In this document: in pieces, positions 1-9,939 of the stretch
Layout of the letters: every line of letters begins with the position of its first letter
Position numbering within the stretch: position 1 is the stretch's first letter
NCBI RefSeq assembly: GCF_014633365.1
Contig: NC_068351.1
Span: 15,134,907 to 15,198,906 of the forward strand
Length of the DNA: 64,000 bases
Origin: Diospyros lotus
Lineage: Eukaryota; Streptophyta; Magnoliopsida; Ericales; Ebenaceae
Direction of reading: 5' to 3'
The notes under the pieces: model-generated
What the model was told of the DNA's origin: nothing
Seen by the model: only the letters and a program-made list of their open reading frames with translations
The model's database searches: none
Program-made: the position numbers and the translations under genes

Positions 1-769
1 AATTGTCTTTCAGAAGTTCAGCTTATAAGTCTGGAGATTTTAGGTTAACAAAATGTTTAGGTAGCCAAAAATGATAAATGTCAAGTAGCAAAAGGGTAGA
101 GATTAACATTGAAAACAAATCTGTAAGATAGTTTGGAAGTTGAGGAGAATTTTAGCCAAAGAGGGTAAAGTTTTAGTAAATTCTTCAAGTTTGTCTGCCT
201 ATCCAAAACAGGAAACATTTGATTGATTATAAAAGATATTCATAGATGGAGACAAATATATATAAACCAATATATATAAACCAAATGCATGTGAAATGAA
301 TTCTTGTTAAAACAAATATTTAGAAAATAAATATTTTTAAAAAATGGTTTCATAAAATGCATTCATATCTAAAGTTCTTATTTTCTAAAAACATTTTTGT
401 CTAGGGGTTTGGTCAACCAAACTTATGCGGTGGGCGACTAAAGATAGAAAATAAGTCAACCCAATCATCCAATCGACCAAACTCAAATAGTATGTTTTTC
501 GTTAATTTTTTGCTCAATGACTTTAGTTGACGAAAGTGCAACTTTTAATCAACTAAAATCCTCTAAAATGCATCACGTCCATTCTTAAATCAGGTTTAGT
601 CGACCAATCCAATATCATAATTATTTAAAAGAAATTTTATTTTTGTTATCATCAAAACATGATTGTTCCTTTGAGGTTAATAGTAGCATTTTTTACAAAA
701 AAAAGTTTTAGATTAGTGGCCCAATCCTAATTTTGTCATTATCTATTTTATTAAGGTGAAATGCCAAAT
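1..769. other. AT-rich intergenic stretch
   Basis: No coding region, RNA gene or complete element was recognised. The stretch is AT-rich, with short direct repeats near 258-285 (tatataaacca twice) and scattered gtcgacc/gaccaa words near 400-620 that resemble the words in the 103-bp array further right. Confidence 0.5.
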
Positions 770-1960
770 TAATCATTATTCTTTGTCTTGGGGGCAAACT
801 GGTCAATAATACTTTGAAAATTTGGGTTAGGTTATGATATATTTGGTTAAATGTAAGGGTAAATTAATTGTTGTACTTTAAAAATAGCAAAATAGACCAA
901 TGTGCTTTAGATGTACTTTAGATAACATTTTAATTCCATTAATAGTGTTATTCCTAATCAAACCCCAATTCAAAAATTACACTCAAAATCACATTCCAAA
1001 TGTTCATGATCACAACCTAAGGTGACTAAGAGTGATGATGAGGAGAATGCCCTCCGTCCCATAATTACGCCAATGTCCCAGACAGATACCCAGTGGCGAT
1101 CAAGAGATACGTTTCCTAATAGGGAGTTTCGTCTGCGATCTTCTTGTTTAAATCTAGAAGACATGTGGCAGATAAGCACTGCCACGTCAATCGGATAGGC
1201 ACTCAGTAAAGAAATCTCCGAGATCGTAGGAATAGACTAACTCGCCGAAGGTCACGGAGGCAGCAGCTATCCCGAACTCCTCGAAGACGGATACTATTAT
1301 GAAATCCTTATCAGGAAGGTTCCGAAAAAGACGGAGGGGAGATCCCGAAGATCCCTCCATGATCCATGTCCCGAGAAAATGTTAAAAGGGGAGGCGAGGT
1401 AAGAGAAAGGGGATTCCTTTTCCTTTTCTTCAGCATGTAGTTTGAGTAAATACACTTAATCCTCAATTGAGAGATATCTGACTTAATCGTCGGAGGTTGA
1501 CCGGGGGAACAAGTCCCCGCCTCCATTGCAGGTACCTCTGAAGAGGCAAGAAGGGAACGTGCGACTACCACTTCATAAAATTAATCATCAAGTGACTATT
1601 TATTATAAGTTGAACAAGCAATATAAGAGTGATAATTTTGAGATCAAGAGTAAAGTGACTAAATCAAACCCCAGATCAAGATTTGAAAAACAACACATAA
1701 TCATAATCACCTCACAATGTGATAACTCTATATCACAATCATGTTCATTTGGAATGTAATTTTGAGTATAATTTTTAAATTAGAGTTTGATGGGAGATAT
1801 AGTTGATGTTGTTAATAGAATTAAAATACTGCCTATAACGTTAAAATGATATCTATTATGATGGCTAGTATGACCTCAAATCAGAAAATAACCCTTTTTA
1901 AAGTACAATAACTAATTTGACTCTTGAGCTAAAATACAATAGCTAATGTCTTTCATAATG
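770..1960. mobile_element. Element with long inverted arms (foldback or MULE-like)
   Basis: The sequence at about 840-1015 recurs in inverted, diverged form at about 1716-1920. Recognisable blocks shared by both arms are ttgtactttaaaaa, ttttaattc-attaa, and aaaaattacactcaaaatcacattcc against aaaaattatactcaaaattacattcc. The arms enclose a more GC-rich core at about 1020-1560. Such long arms suggest a foldback or Mutator-like element. The outer ends and target-site duplication were not resolved, so the limits are approximate. No transposase is encoded. Confidence 0.5.
1020..1560 (+). repeat. GC-rich core resembling a gypsy LTR fragment
   Basis: This core is clearly richer in G+C than its flanks. 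It carries words typical of the 3' part of some plant gypsy LTRs, notably 'tctgacttaatcgtcgga' followed by 'ttgcaggtacc' near 1476-1534. No second LTR, primer-binding site or coding domain is present. It may be an LTR fragment trapped between the inverted arms, or an unrelated captured segment. Confidence 0.35.
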
Positions 1961-2379
1961 GATAATGTGGACCAATATCTAAAAGTCTAGTGATTTATTT
2001 GCTCCCTTTTTGTTGAACTCTTGATTTTCATGCTTATTTCAAAACATATGATTAAGAATAATAAAAATAAAAATTAAAAATAGATAATTAATCGAGTAAC
2101 ACACTAAGTTAATAGATTAACATGATTTTACTCAAGTAATATTTTGTATTAGTTGAGTAATATCTTCGGAAGGTTCAAGATAAACTAACATTCAAAAAAT
2201 AGTCTAATAATAAGAATCATTTAATTGAGTAAAATATACGAAAAATTTAGAATTCAAAATCTTAATTGACTAATTATTTAAACTAGTCAAATAATTATGC
2301 ATTTAATTGAATAATGAAAATCTTTTGTTGAGTATCACTTATGTTAGTCAAGTATCATTCATCGAATACTTTTTGAACA
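1961..2379. other. AT-rich intergenic stretch with degenerate repeat words
   Basis: No gene is seen. Words such as ttgagtaat and aatcgagtaa recur irregularly and look like decayed relatives of the adjacent 103-bp repeat unit. Confidence 0.4.
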
Positions 2380-2735
2380 GTAAAGTACTTAAAAAGTTAA
2401 TCAACTAAGAGTTATTTTTAATTGAGTATTAACTTCTTTAGTTGAGTAACATAAATATTTAATCAAGTATTATTCTTGGATAGTAAGGTATTTAAAAAGT
2501 TAATCGACTAAGAGTTATTTTTAATTGAGTATTAACTTCTTTAGTCAAGTAACATAAATATTTAATCGAGTACTATTCTTGGGCAGAAAAGTACTTAAAA
2601 AGTTAATTAACTAAGAGTTATTCTTAATCGAATATTAACTTCTTTAGTAGAGTAACATAATAATTTAGTCTAGTATTATTCTTAGACAGAAAAGTACTTA
2701 AAAAGTTAATCGACTAAAAATTAATTTTAGTAAAG
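2380..2735 (+). repeat. 103-bp tandem repeat, about 3.5 copies
   Basis: Units begin at 2380, 2483, 2586 and 2689, a constant 103-bp period. Each starts with a variant of gtaaagtacttaaaaagttaa, followed by a 'cgactaagagttattttta' block, 'attaacttctttag' and 'gagtaacataaa'. The last copy is partial. Copies differ by a few substitutions each. The array is AT-rich and non-coding. Confidence 0.9.
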
Positions 2736-3429
2736 CTTATCGATTTGACCACTTATAATCTATTAGTGAAGCTTAAACGTTATATAGTTTAATTAGTTAC
2801 ACGTTTGTTAAAAATTAAAGAGTTTAAACATTGTCAAGTTTAAATGTTATTTGACAATGTTTTAGAAAATCTCCCCTTAGCTTTTCTCAAAATGTTGTAA
2901 TGGGAAAATAGAGTTGACTAAGTATTTTACAATTTTGTCTTCCAACAATTATGATATTTTAATATTAAAAAATTCAATTATAAACTATCATTGCCCTTCA
3001 TCGGTCTGCCCTTCTCTCTTTCGTCACCTCTCTTCATCTCTTTCATTACCACAATCAATTTATAATTTATTTTTATTAAAAATTAATATTTTTATGAATT
3101 TTATTTATATTATTCAATAACATGTCTATTTTAATATTTTTTTTAAATTTTGATATTTTATTAGTTTTTTCAAACTAAATACATAATTATATAAATGACA
3201 GCTTAAAATACATTTATCTAAATACAGTATCAACTTAAATGCTAATCAATTTTAAACCTTTACATAGTTTTTAAGTATACATTTTTGTTCTGTTGTCCGC
3301 ATTAGGTTTGCCCGACACAGGCATGTAAGGGGGGTGGGGCCTACGCCCCTCTCTAATTTTGCTTGCATCAGTTACCTAACGTAGACAAAAGAATGATTTC
3401 GTTTAAGTAGAAGGCTTAAAAGCCATCTT
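2736..3429. other. Intergenic, nothing recognised
   Basis: AT-rich sequence with no supported gene. A short GC-rich patch at about 3298-3355 (ggggggtggggcctacgcccc) stands out but matches nothing recognisable. Confidence 0.4.
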
Positions 3430-3716
3430 AAAAAAATAGGAAATTTGGAAAAGTAGGACTCCCGATACTAAACTTTGGAAAAATAGGACATTTTGAAAAT
3501 CTTTGCAAAACTAGGACTTTTAAAAATTGATTGGACAAAGATGCACTCACTTTAAATCAACGATAGGATATGTTGTCTTCTTTTCTTCTTTTTTCATGAA
3601 CATTCTCACTCGCCAAAGTGTTGATGGTTCTTCATCATTTTTCAAACCCATTGTTGTTCTTCTCTAAGTGTTGCTGCTTTCACACATTAATCATTTTCTC
3701 TCCATATAGGTAGAAC

Positions 3717-4367
3717 TTATTTAATCAAAGAATTACTTACATCAGATCGGAGCCAACTGTCTGGTGTGGAGAGGGGATAAAAAAACTCCTTGTCCATATC
3801 ACAATAGGAAGTTTCAATAATACTTGGTTTTTTGAGAAAACTTTGATACTCTTGTGGCCAATAACCATTTGGAACACCTTGGGAATTCAATTTCGAAAGG
3901 GTGGAGGTGAATGTGAATGTTTGTACTCCATCGTCCTTCTCCTTATTTTCACCAAGGGGCTTCATTATTGATTCCATGGTTGCTTTTCTTTTTTGCCCCC
4001 TTTGTGTACGTATCTTTTTAAATGTCTCCTTAACAGGAGTTATTGTTTTTATTTCTTCTAATGACATATTTATTGATTCTAAGGCCTTTGTCTCTTCCTC
4101 CACCTTCTCCTCACCCTTACCACCATCTTTCATCTCCTCCTTTCTATCCCCATTGACCTCATCTGTCTCCTCCATCCTCTCTACCTCGCCTTTCTTTGTC
4201 TCTTCCTCCTCCTTATTCTCCTCCATCATCTCTTCCTCAACCTCTTTCGTTTCCTCCATCCTCTCTACCTCGTTCTTCTTCGTTTTCTCCATCCTCTCTC
4301 CCTCCCACTTGCCCTCGCCCTCATTTATCTCTTCCTTCTCCTCAGTGACTATTGATTTGATTGACAA
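3717..4367 (-). pseudogene. Acidic Glu/Lys-rich ORF fragment of the MULE
   Basis: An open frame of 216 codons without an ATG at its upstream end, so probably an exon or a broken gene. Residues 1-115 are almost pure Glu/Lys/Met in an EEMKE-like imperfect repeat, which predicts a charged coiled coil or disordered segment. A basic patch (TQRGQKRKA) follows. The end reads FYPLSTPDSWLRSD, followed directly by GTAAGT, a good splice donor. In KI-MULE proteins I recall a similar W-rich stretch just upstream of a Ulp1 C48 peptidase domain. Here the left terminal repeat follows instead, so that domain appears deleted. Function unknown; assignment is inference. Confidence 0.4.
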
Positions 4368-5039
4368 TTGCTAGCATATTAATTAGATTCAACATACGCT
4401 TAATGTCATCGAGCTCGTTTCTCGCTTATCTTTTCACAACTTCCACAATTTTCATCATTAAACCATTAAGATAGTTCTTTATAGATTTTTTTTTCATATC
4501 AACACGCCTTGCTCCCACTTAGTATAATAACTCCACCTCCATAAAATGTCCATTTCTTTATTCTTAGAGCTTGAGAGTCTTCTTTATTTCTTTTAACAAC
4601 TCGGAAGTCAACCAAATGTGGCATGACCTTAAACATAAAAATCTGCATATTAGTGAAAATTAAGAAAACAAAGAATAGATTAGATGTCTTGTAATATTTT
4701 AAATTAGACATATCGGTTCAGAGAAGACGTGTCGATTAAAAGAATTGGCCAAATACCAATATGATATAACTGATATCCTTCCTAATGAAACATAACCAAT
4801 GCTTCACTAATATATAATAACCTATAAAATTATATATAAAATTATACCTATAAGGTAATTGGGAAACCTCTCATGTCATATGTCTTTTTATTCTTGTATT
4901 TTTGATTGAACGCGTTCAAAATATGAGTTCTGGCACCATTTTTGGTAGAGATAAATGAGTACAATCCATCTGGGAGAGGATGGTTAGGGGGGATGACTCT
5001 CATCTCCTAAAAAAAATCCTCTTTATTAGAGACTGAATT

Positions 5040-5740
5040 ATTCAGGTAGTGGGGTTCATTCCAGAGGCCATACAGATGATTCCGTCTTGGGACAGCTCAA
5101 GAAGCTTTTGCATCCAAGAGGCATATAACTTATTTAAAGTTAAGGGGCCAGGAGACAGTGGGTTGCGGATGTTTGGAGCAGTTGTATTACGCCAAAGCAT
5201 GCATTCATTCTCTGGGTATGTGCTAAGTCCAAACTTTTGACAAAGGACGGACTTCATTTCCTAGACATCGGCAAGACATGCCCTCTTTGTGAAGTTGTAC
5301 AGGAATCTGTGCAGCATTTGTTCTTTTAATGCACCTTTAGTGCTACTGTTTGGGGGCACATCAGAGCGTGGATGGGTATTTCTAGGGCCATATCCACCAT
5401 TGCTAGTGCCTTAAAGTGGTTCAAGAAAGAAGACCGAGGGACCTCTTGGCACAACAAAATGAAGAGAATTGTTCTCGCTTGCTCCGTTTATCAGATTTGG
5501 AACACGCGGAATAGGAAGGTTTTTGAGGTCTCAAGGCCTCACGTGGATTGTTTTATTCGTCTGATTAAAACATAATATAAAGTTATTTTTTCTTTGTATC
5601 CCCATATTTTAGTCCAGTATGAGTCTATTACTTTGGGGCATTAGTGGGCCCTTTTTATTCCTCTTGGGTATACCCAGTGTATTCTGTACAGTTTTGATCT
5701 TTATATATACATTTACCTTCAGATAAAAAAAAAAAAAAGT
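5040..5740 (+). mobile_element. 5'-truncated LINE 3' end (zf-RVT region)
   Basis: Plus-strand frames, broken by shifts and stops, show the C-terminal zinc-binding region of plant L1-type reverse transcriptase: a CPLCEVV segment near 5279-5300, then HLFF and VWGHIRAW near 5316-5370. The piece ends in an A-run at 5726-5739, as expected for target-primed integration. Only the last ~700 bp of a LINE are present. It lies inside the MULE and is therefore younger than it. Confidence 0.65.
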
Positions 5741-5887
5741 CATTTGCTCAAGGAAAACTGTTGGCCTCTTCCCAATGAGAAGTTAGGTGAAAATATCTAA
5801 TATTCACTTTTGTGGCACGAAACTTGGAATTGATTTCATTGATGATCATCAAATATGACAAAGAGAGAAAATTTTCATTAGAACATT

Positions 5888-6360
5888 TCACCTTACAGCT
5901 AGCATGTTTGTCCTAAAGAACTTTCTCAACCTGGCTCCTAAAACACCTTTCTTAAGGTTACAGTCAAGAAAAAACTTGGCAAACAATGTAGGAGTTCCCA
6001 CCACCTTGATTTTCCTCTTTGGTGATTCGTTGTTGTCAAACTTCAACCCCGTTATCAGAGCAAACTCTTCCATCCCAAAATTTACCTCATTTCCATAAAG
6101 TTTGAAGCACAAAAAGCCTTCCTTATCCTTGTCTTATCTCTTCAACAGCCTTAACAGTAGATTGTGAACTAACTGATTGTTCCATGTTACTCTCTCTACT
6201 CCGTAAACAAGATGGTCAAGAGCAGAATTCTTAAACTAGTCCTCTAAGGCAGGCTTCTTCTTCAATGCCTTCCTAATTAAATCAGCAATGGTATTAAAAT
6301 GATCAAGTCTAGTTATTCTGGCATGGAAAAACTTCTTAATCTCCAATTTATCATCTAAGC
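5888..6360 (-). pseudogene. DUF1985-like fragment
   Basis: Minus-strand translation around 6112-5888 contains VNFGMEEFALITGLKF, the signature of the plant DUF1985 domain, which is found mainly in proteins of Mutator-related KI-MULE elements with a C-terminal Ulp1 peptidase. Upstream (about 6360-6120) a related frame continues with ARITRLDHFNTIADLI and a stop near 6138. The fragment has no ATG and cannot give a whole protein. DUF1985 has no known biochemical activity. Its presence between inverted repeats is the main support for calling the surrounding 5.3 kb a MULE. Confidence 0.6.
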
Positions 6361-6429
6361 TTTATAACAAATAGAGAAAACAATATTAATTAAAGAAACA
6401 ATAAATAGGATGTCTTATAATGTTTTAAC

Positions 6430-8290
6430 TTAGCTATATTGGTGAGGAGAAGACATGTTAGTTATAAAACATTGGACAATTACATATATCATATAACCGA
6501 TATAGGTTACCCCATATCAATACTCTACCGATATATGTTAACAAATTATCCTTTAACAAAAAAATTAGCCTTTAATCGATATGGGCTACTCCACCGATAT
6601 ATGTTAACAAATCATGTTTTCCCGCTTATTAGTTAATCTTGTCACAAACCCTAAGTCAGTTTTTTGTTCTATTTCAAACCAATCGCTACCAACATTGTCA
6701 AAACAGGACAAAATAACAAAACAAATGTTCTAAAGTTCTTTGTCGTCATCTTCTCGCTCTTGTTATTCGCCGTCTTCGCCTTTTTTTCGCTTGTATTCTT
6801 CTCAAACGACACATGACGTGAGCGAGCCATTTTCAGTAATATGGATCGAGGAAATGACAAGATTACAAAGCAAAAATTTGAAAGACACAAGATAACGAGA
6901 GCAATGAGACACGTTTTACTCAACAAGAAGACATAGTAATTAGAGAGATAAATAATGTAAAGAAACTAGAGCAACATGGCAAATAGAAAGTTACAAAGGT
7001 ACATGTAGTAGGCAGGAAGGACATTTTTGTCCAAAGAAAAATGAAAAGTCATATTGGTATAGACATTGGGAACTGCAAAGGATATTTTTTTTTTAAAAAA
7101 AAAAAAAAACAGGTCTCATTGCATTATTAATAGAAATTGTGTGCTAATCAATATCGGTAGAACCGATATTTCTATTTCTATTAAGTTTCTGTTTACATTG
7201 CAATTTATACATATCGGTTATATAAATGAATTATGTCAACCGATAATAGCAGATGCAAAGGATATCTGTCAAAACATATCGGTTTATAACCGATACAGAA
7301 TAATCGATATTATTATGGAAATATTATATTTCTGTTTACATTGCAATTTATACATAGATTTCAGTTATATAAACGTAAACCGATGATAGTAGATGCAAAG
7401 GATATCAGTTTCTCTTTGTCATGTCCAACCTCAGCATCAGCCTCACCTCATTGATTAGTTTGTAGAGCCAACAGTTGCATCCTCTGTTGCCCCATCGACA
7501 ACATTGTCCGCTATTTCTTTCTGAATCTCTTATGACACAACAATTTCTCCATCTTTCTCTATCATAATAACTTCCCCACATTTTTCATCTTCGACCTCTT
7601 TTGCTGCTATAACAACTTCTCGATCTTTTTCATCTTCAATCTCTTCTCCTACAACCATTTCTCTCCCTACATCATTTTTTGCCACAACTACTACAATTTC
7701 ATCTTCTTTCACATCTTTTGCCACAACCACGTGTTTTTGACCCCTGTTATGAACATTCAACACTTTCTTATTGAAGGTTCCAACTTGACACAACTCACAC
7801 CAAAAACTAAACTTCTGACATCTTGCCTCATACGAGTTCTTGTTCTTCATGTTGATCATGTACAAAGATATATCAGTCACGTACTTATATTATTTCACAT
7901 CAACATCATAATGCCACTAACCTCCATACATCACAGGTACAAAAATAGGTCTCGAAGTGTCATTCCTATAATATAAATTGAATCAATTTCTAAATTAAAT
8001 ACAAACATATCGGTTCTGTAAGTATAAAAATATATTGGTTGTTTAAGGTTATATCGGTTTCTTAATATCGGTCGCGTAATGATATGTCAGTTAATAGATA
8101 TCGATTTACATAAGATCTCAATCGATAACATGCTATCGATATATTAATTGAGAAATGATTAGTACATACATTTTTCATGATCGATATAGAAACAGATATA
8201 AAACATTTTTCATGATACTTCCTATGTTTGAACCTATATCAGTTGAAATATATCATGACGTAAATTGTCAATATATCAACTGATTATATT
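6430..8290. repeat. Dispersed ATATCGGT/ACCGATAT word clusters
   Basis: The octamer atatcggt, its complement accgatat and one-base variants recur densely at about 6480-6610, 7150-7390 and 7985-8280, with a further copy at 4710. Spacing is irregular and both orientations occur. A longer direct repeat links 4680-4780 with 6408-6510 (gatgtctta-taat, then gagaagac-tgt, then atcatataac-gatat). No coding explanation is apparent. Confidence 0.6.
7530..7880 (-). pseudogene. U1/JAZ-type C2H2 zinc-finger fragment
   Basis: Minus-strand frame of 116 codons. Residues about 26-50 contain WCELCQVGTFNKKVLNVHNRGQKH, a C-x2-C-x12-H-x5-H finger of the U1/matrin type used in RNA- and dsRNA-binding proteins. The rest is a Val/Glu/Lys-rich low-complexity tail (VVVAKNDV, EVVIAAKEVEDE). 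No second finger or other domain is present. It probably represents a host exon carried inside the MULE (Pack-MULE behaviour) or part of the element's own gene; the sequence alone does not decide. Confidence 0.5.
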
Positions 8291-8755
8291 CAAACCAATG
8301 AAATGCATACTCTTAACTCAATCAAGCTTTTGAATGAAGAACCATAGTCAAGTTCATTTATGTTTTAATTCAAAAACTAGCAAATGAAAAGGTTAAAATT
8401 CTTTGAAATTATTCAAACTACTAAGACTCATTGGCCATGTTTTTCGAAGATAAAGAAATGAATACATACCTAGTGTGGAGACAAGCTACCGAACCTGCAA
8501 AGAGAAGAACAACAACGGCTTTGAAGAAGCAATAACACTTAGATGGAGAGAAAGAAAGACGAGCGAAAGAGATTGACGGCGGACGAGTGATAATGTTCGT
8601 GAAAGAAGAAAAGAAGATAGGATCCTATTGATGATTTAAAATGCGAGCATTTTTGTCTAATTAATTTTTTAAAATTTTAATTTTGTAAAGATTTTCGAAG
8701 TGTCATATTTTTCTAACGTTTAGTACCGAGAGAGTCCTATTTTTCCAAATTTCCC

Positions 8756-9342
8756 CAAAAAAACACGGCAAGCCAAACATCCTCTCTTATCCATGTGATG
8801 TCAAAGATCTTCCAACATTTCTGATTCATCTTTCCAGATCAATCGTGCAAACACACTCGCCGCCCGCATAGAACCAATCATACTAGCATACACTCCCCTA
8901 GTTCGCCCAAAATTCTTCTTCTCTTTCAGCTCCGTCGTCTTGGAGGAGTGGAGGGGAGGGGAGGGATCACTAACAGTCCAACCTATCCAGGTTTTCATCT
9001 TTCTGCTGGAGTGGACTGGAGACTGATTGCTCCGTTTTCTGTTTACATCACAAATTCTCGAATCTGATCTTCGGAGGATACCGGTGTTCGTGCGTGTGAA
9101 GAAGAAATCAACAGGTTGGGGCCAATCTCCTGTTGATTATTCCGGAGAACCAGAGCGAATAACATAGCCAACGCCCTCCCTTGGATGATTGATTCTCGAA
9201 CCCTAGGCTTCTTTCTTTTGGGCGGGAAATCAATGAAAAGATCTTTGTTCTTGAATTTGGTGAAGAACTTGAGATATTGGCGCCGAATCGAGATGCAGTT
9301 AGCTGTGACTTTTTTTGATTGACAAAGTGCGATTGTCGTTGA
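8756..9342 (+). promoter_or_regulatory. Promoter and 5' leader of the proline-rich gene
   Basis: Composition changes sharply from AT-rich element sequence to balanced sequence after about 8760. No long frame is supported. The stretch to the ATG at 9343 is best read as promoter plus untranslated leader. No convincing TATA box was singled out. Confidence 0.4.
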
Positions 9343-9939
9343 ATGGAGTCGCCGTTGTTGACATTGTTCTTCGTTGTCCTTGGGGTTTTCTTGGGCTTTT
9401 TGGCTCCGTTGGTGATGTCACAGGCAAATGTTTATCCTGGAGATCGATCTCAACAACCATCATCACCTACTCAGCACCCCCCGCCGCCGCCGCCTCCGAC
9501 ACTTTCGTCACCTCCTCCACCGGCGCCACCAATTCCGTCCCCACCTTCCCCGCCGCCGCGATCGCCTCATCCTTCTTCCCCGCCGCCGCGATCGCCTCAT
9601 CCTTCTTCCCCGCCGCCGCGATCGCCTCATCCTTCTCCCCCGCCGCCGCGATTGCCTCATCCTTCTCCCCTGCCGCCCCGATCGCCAACGCCTCGTTCAT
9701 CCTCTCCCCGTCCCCCGCGATGGCCCGGGAGGCCCCCTCCTTTGGCAGCGAGATCGCCGCATCCGTCAAACTTCACAAGACGCCACGGGAAAGCCAGCCC
9801 ACCGCCTAAGCAGAAGCTCAATTTGGGGAAAAAAATCGGGTTGGCGTTTGCGGGGATTGAGCTGATCTTGCAAGTTGGCGTAGTAGCATTCTTGGTAATG
9901 AAGAGGCGGCAACTGTTGAAGAACGATGACGGATATTAG
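9343..9939 (+). CDS. Proline-rich membrane-anchored (extensin-like) protein
   Basis: Intronless frame of 198 codons starting at the first ATG. Residues 1-27 form a signal peptide or anchor (LLTLFFVVLGVFLGFLAPLV). Residues 38-150 are Pro/Ser/His-rich, with a 10-residue unit SPPPRSPHPS repeated about four times (30-nt DNA period, about 9550-9690). Residues 158-168 are Lys-rich, residues 168-187 form a second hydrophobic segment (IGLAFAGIELILQVGVVAFLV), and the basic end is KRRQLL. SPPP blocks are typical of hydroxyproline-rich cell-wall proteins, but SPPPP extensin repeats and Tyr cross-linking motifs are absent. A likely role is a wall- or apoplast-facing membrane protein. The family was not identified. 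Both hydrophobic segments and the balanced base composition support a real gene. Confidence 0.7.
   Translation: MESPLLTLFFVVLGVFLGFLAPLVMSQANVYPGDRSQQPSSPTQHPPPPPPPTLSSPPPPAPPIPSPPSPPPRSPHPSSPPPRSPHPSSPPPRSPHPSPPPPRLPHPSPLPPRSPTPRSSSPRPPRWPGRPPPLAARSPHPSNFTRRHGKASPPPKQKLNLGKKIGLAFAGIELILQVGVVAFLVMKRRQLLKNDDGY

Larger units (their letters stand above)
3430..8755. mobile_element. Decayed Mutator-like (KI-MULE/Kaonashi-type) element
   Basis: The ends are inverted repeats of roughly 250-300 bp. The left arm near 3435-3720 (ggaaatttggaaaa-taggact, then aaaatctttgcaaaa, then ttcttttcttctttt) matches the reverse complement of the right arm near 8480-8750. Between them are a DUF1985-like fragment (5888-6360, -), an acidic ORF (3717-4367, -), a U1-type zinc-finger fragment (7530-7880, -) and an inserted LINE tail. 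DUF1985 together with Ulp1-like proteases is characteristic of plant KI-MULEs. No transposase domain was found, so this is a defective copy. The 9-bp target duplication was not resolved. Confidence 0.65.

Noticed and set aside
2380..2735. CRISPR-like array
   Set aside because: The whole 103-bp unit repeats without distinct spacers, and the DNA is plant nuclear.
3901..4374. Plus-strand Ser/Phe-rich frame of 157 codons
   Set aside because: It is the antisense shadow of the acidic Glu/Lys-rich minus-strand ORF.
9315..9865. Other open frames over the proline-rich repeat (plus strand 9315-9809 and 9428-9865; minus strand 9467-9769)
   Set aside because: They exist because the 30-bp repeat lacks stops in most frames. 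Only the 9343 frame has a signal peptide, a second hydrophobic segment and family-like SPPP blocks.
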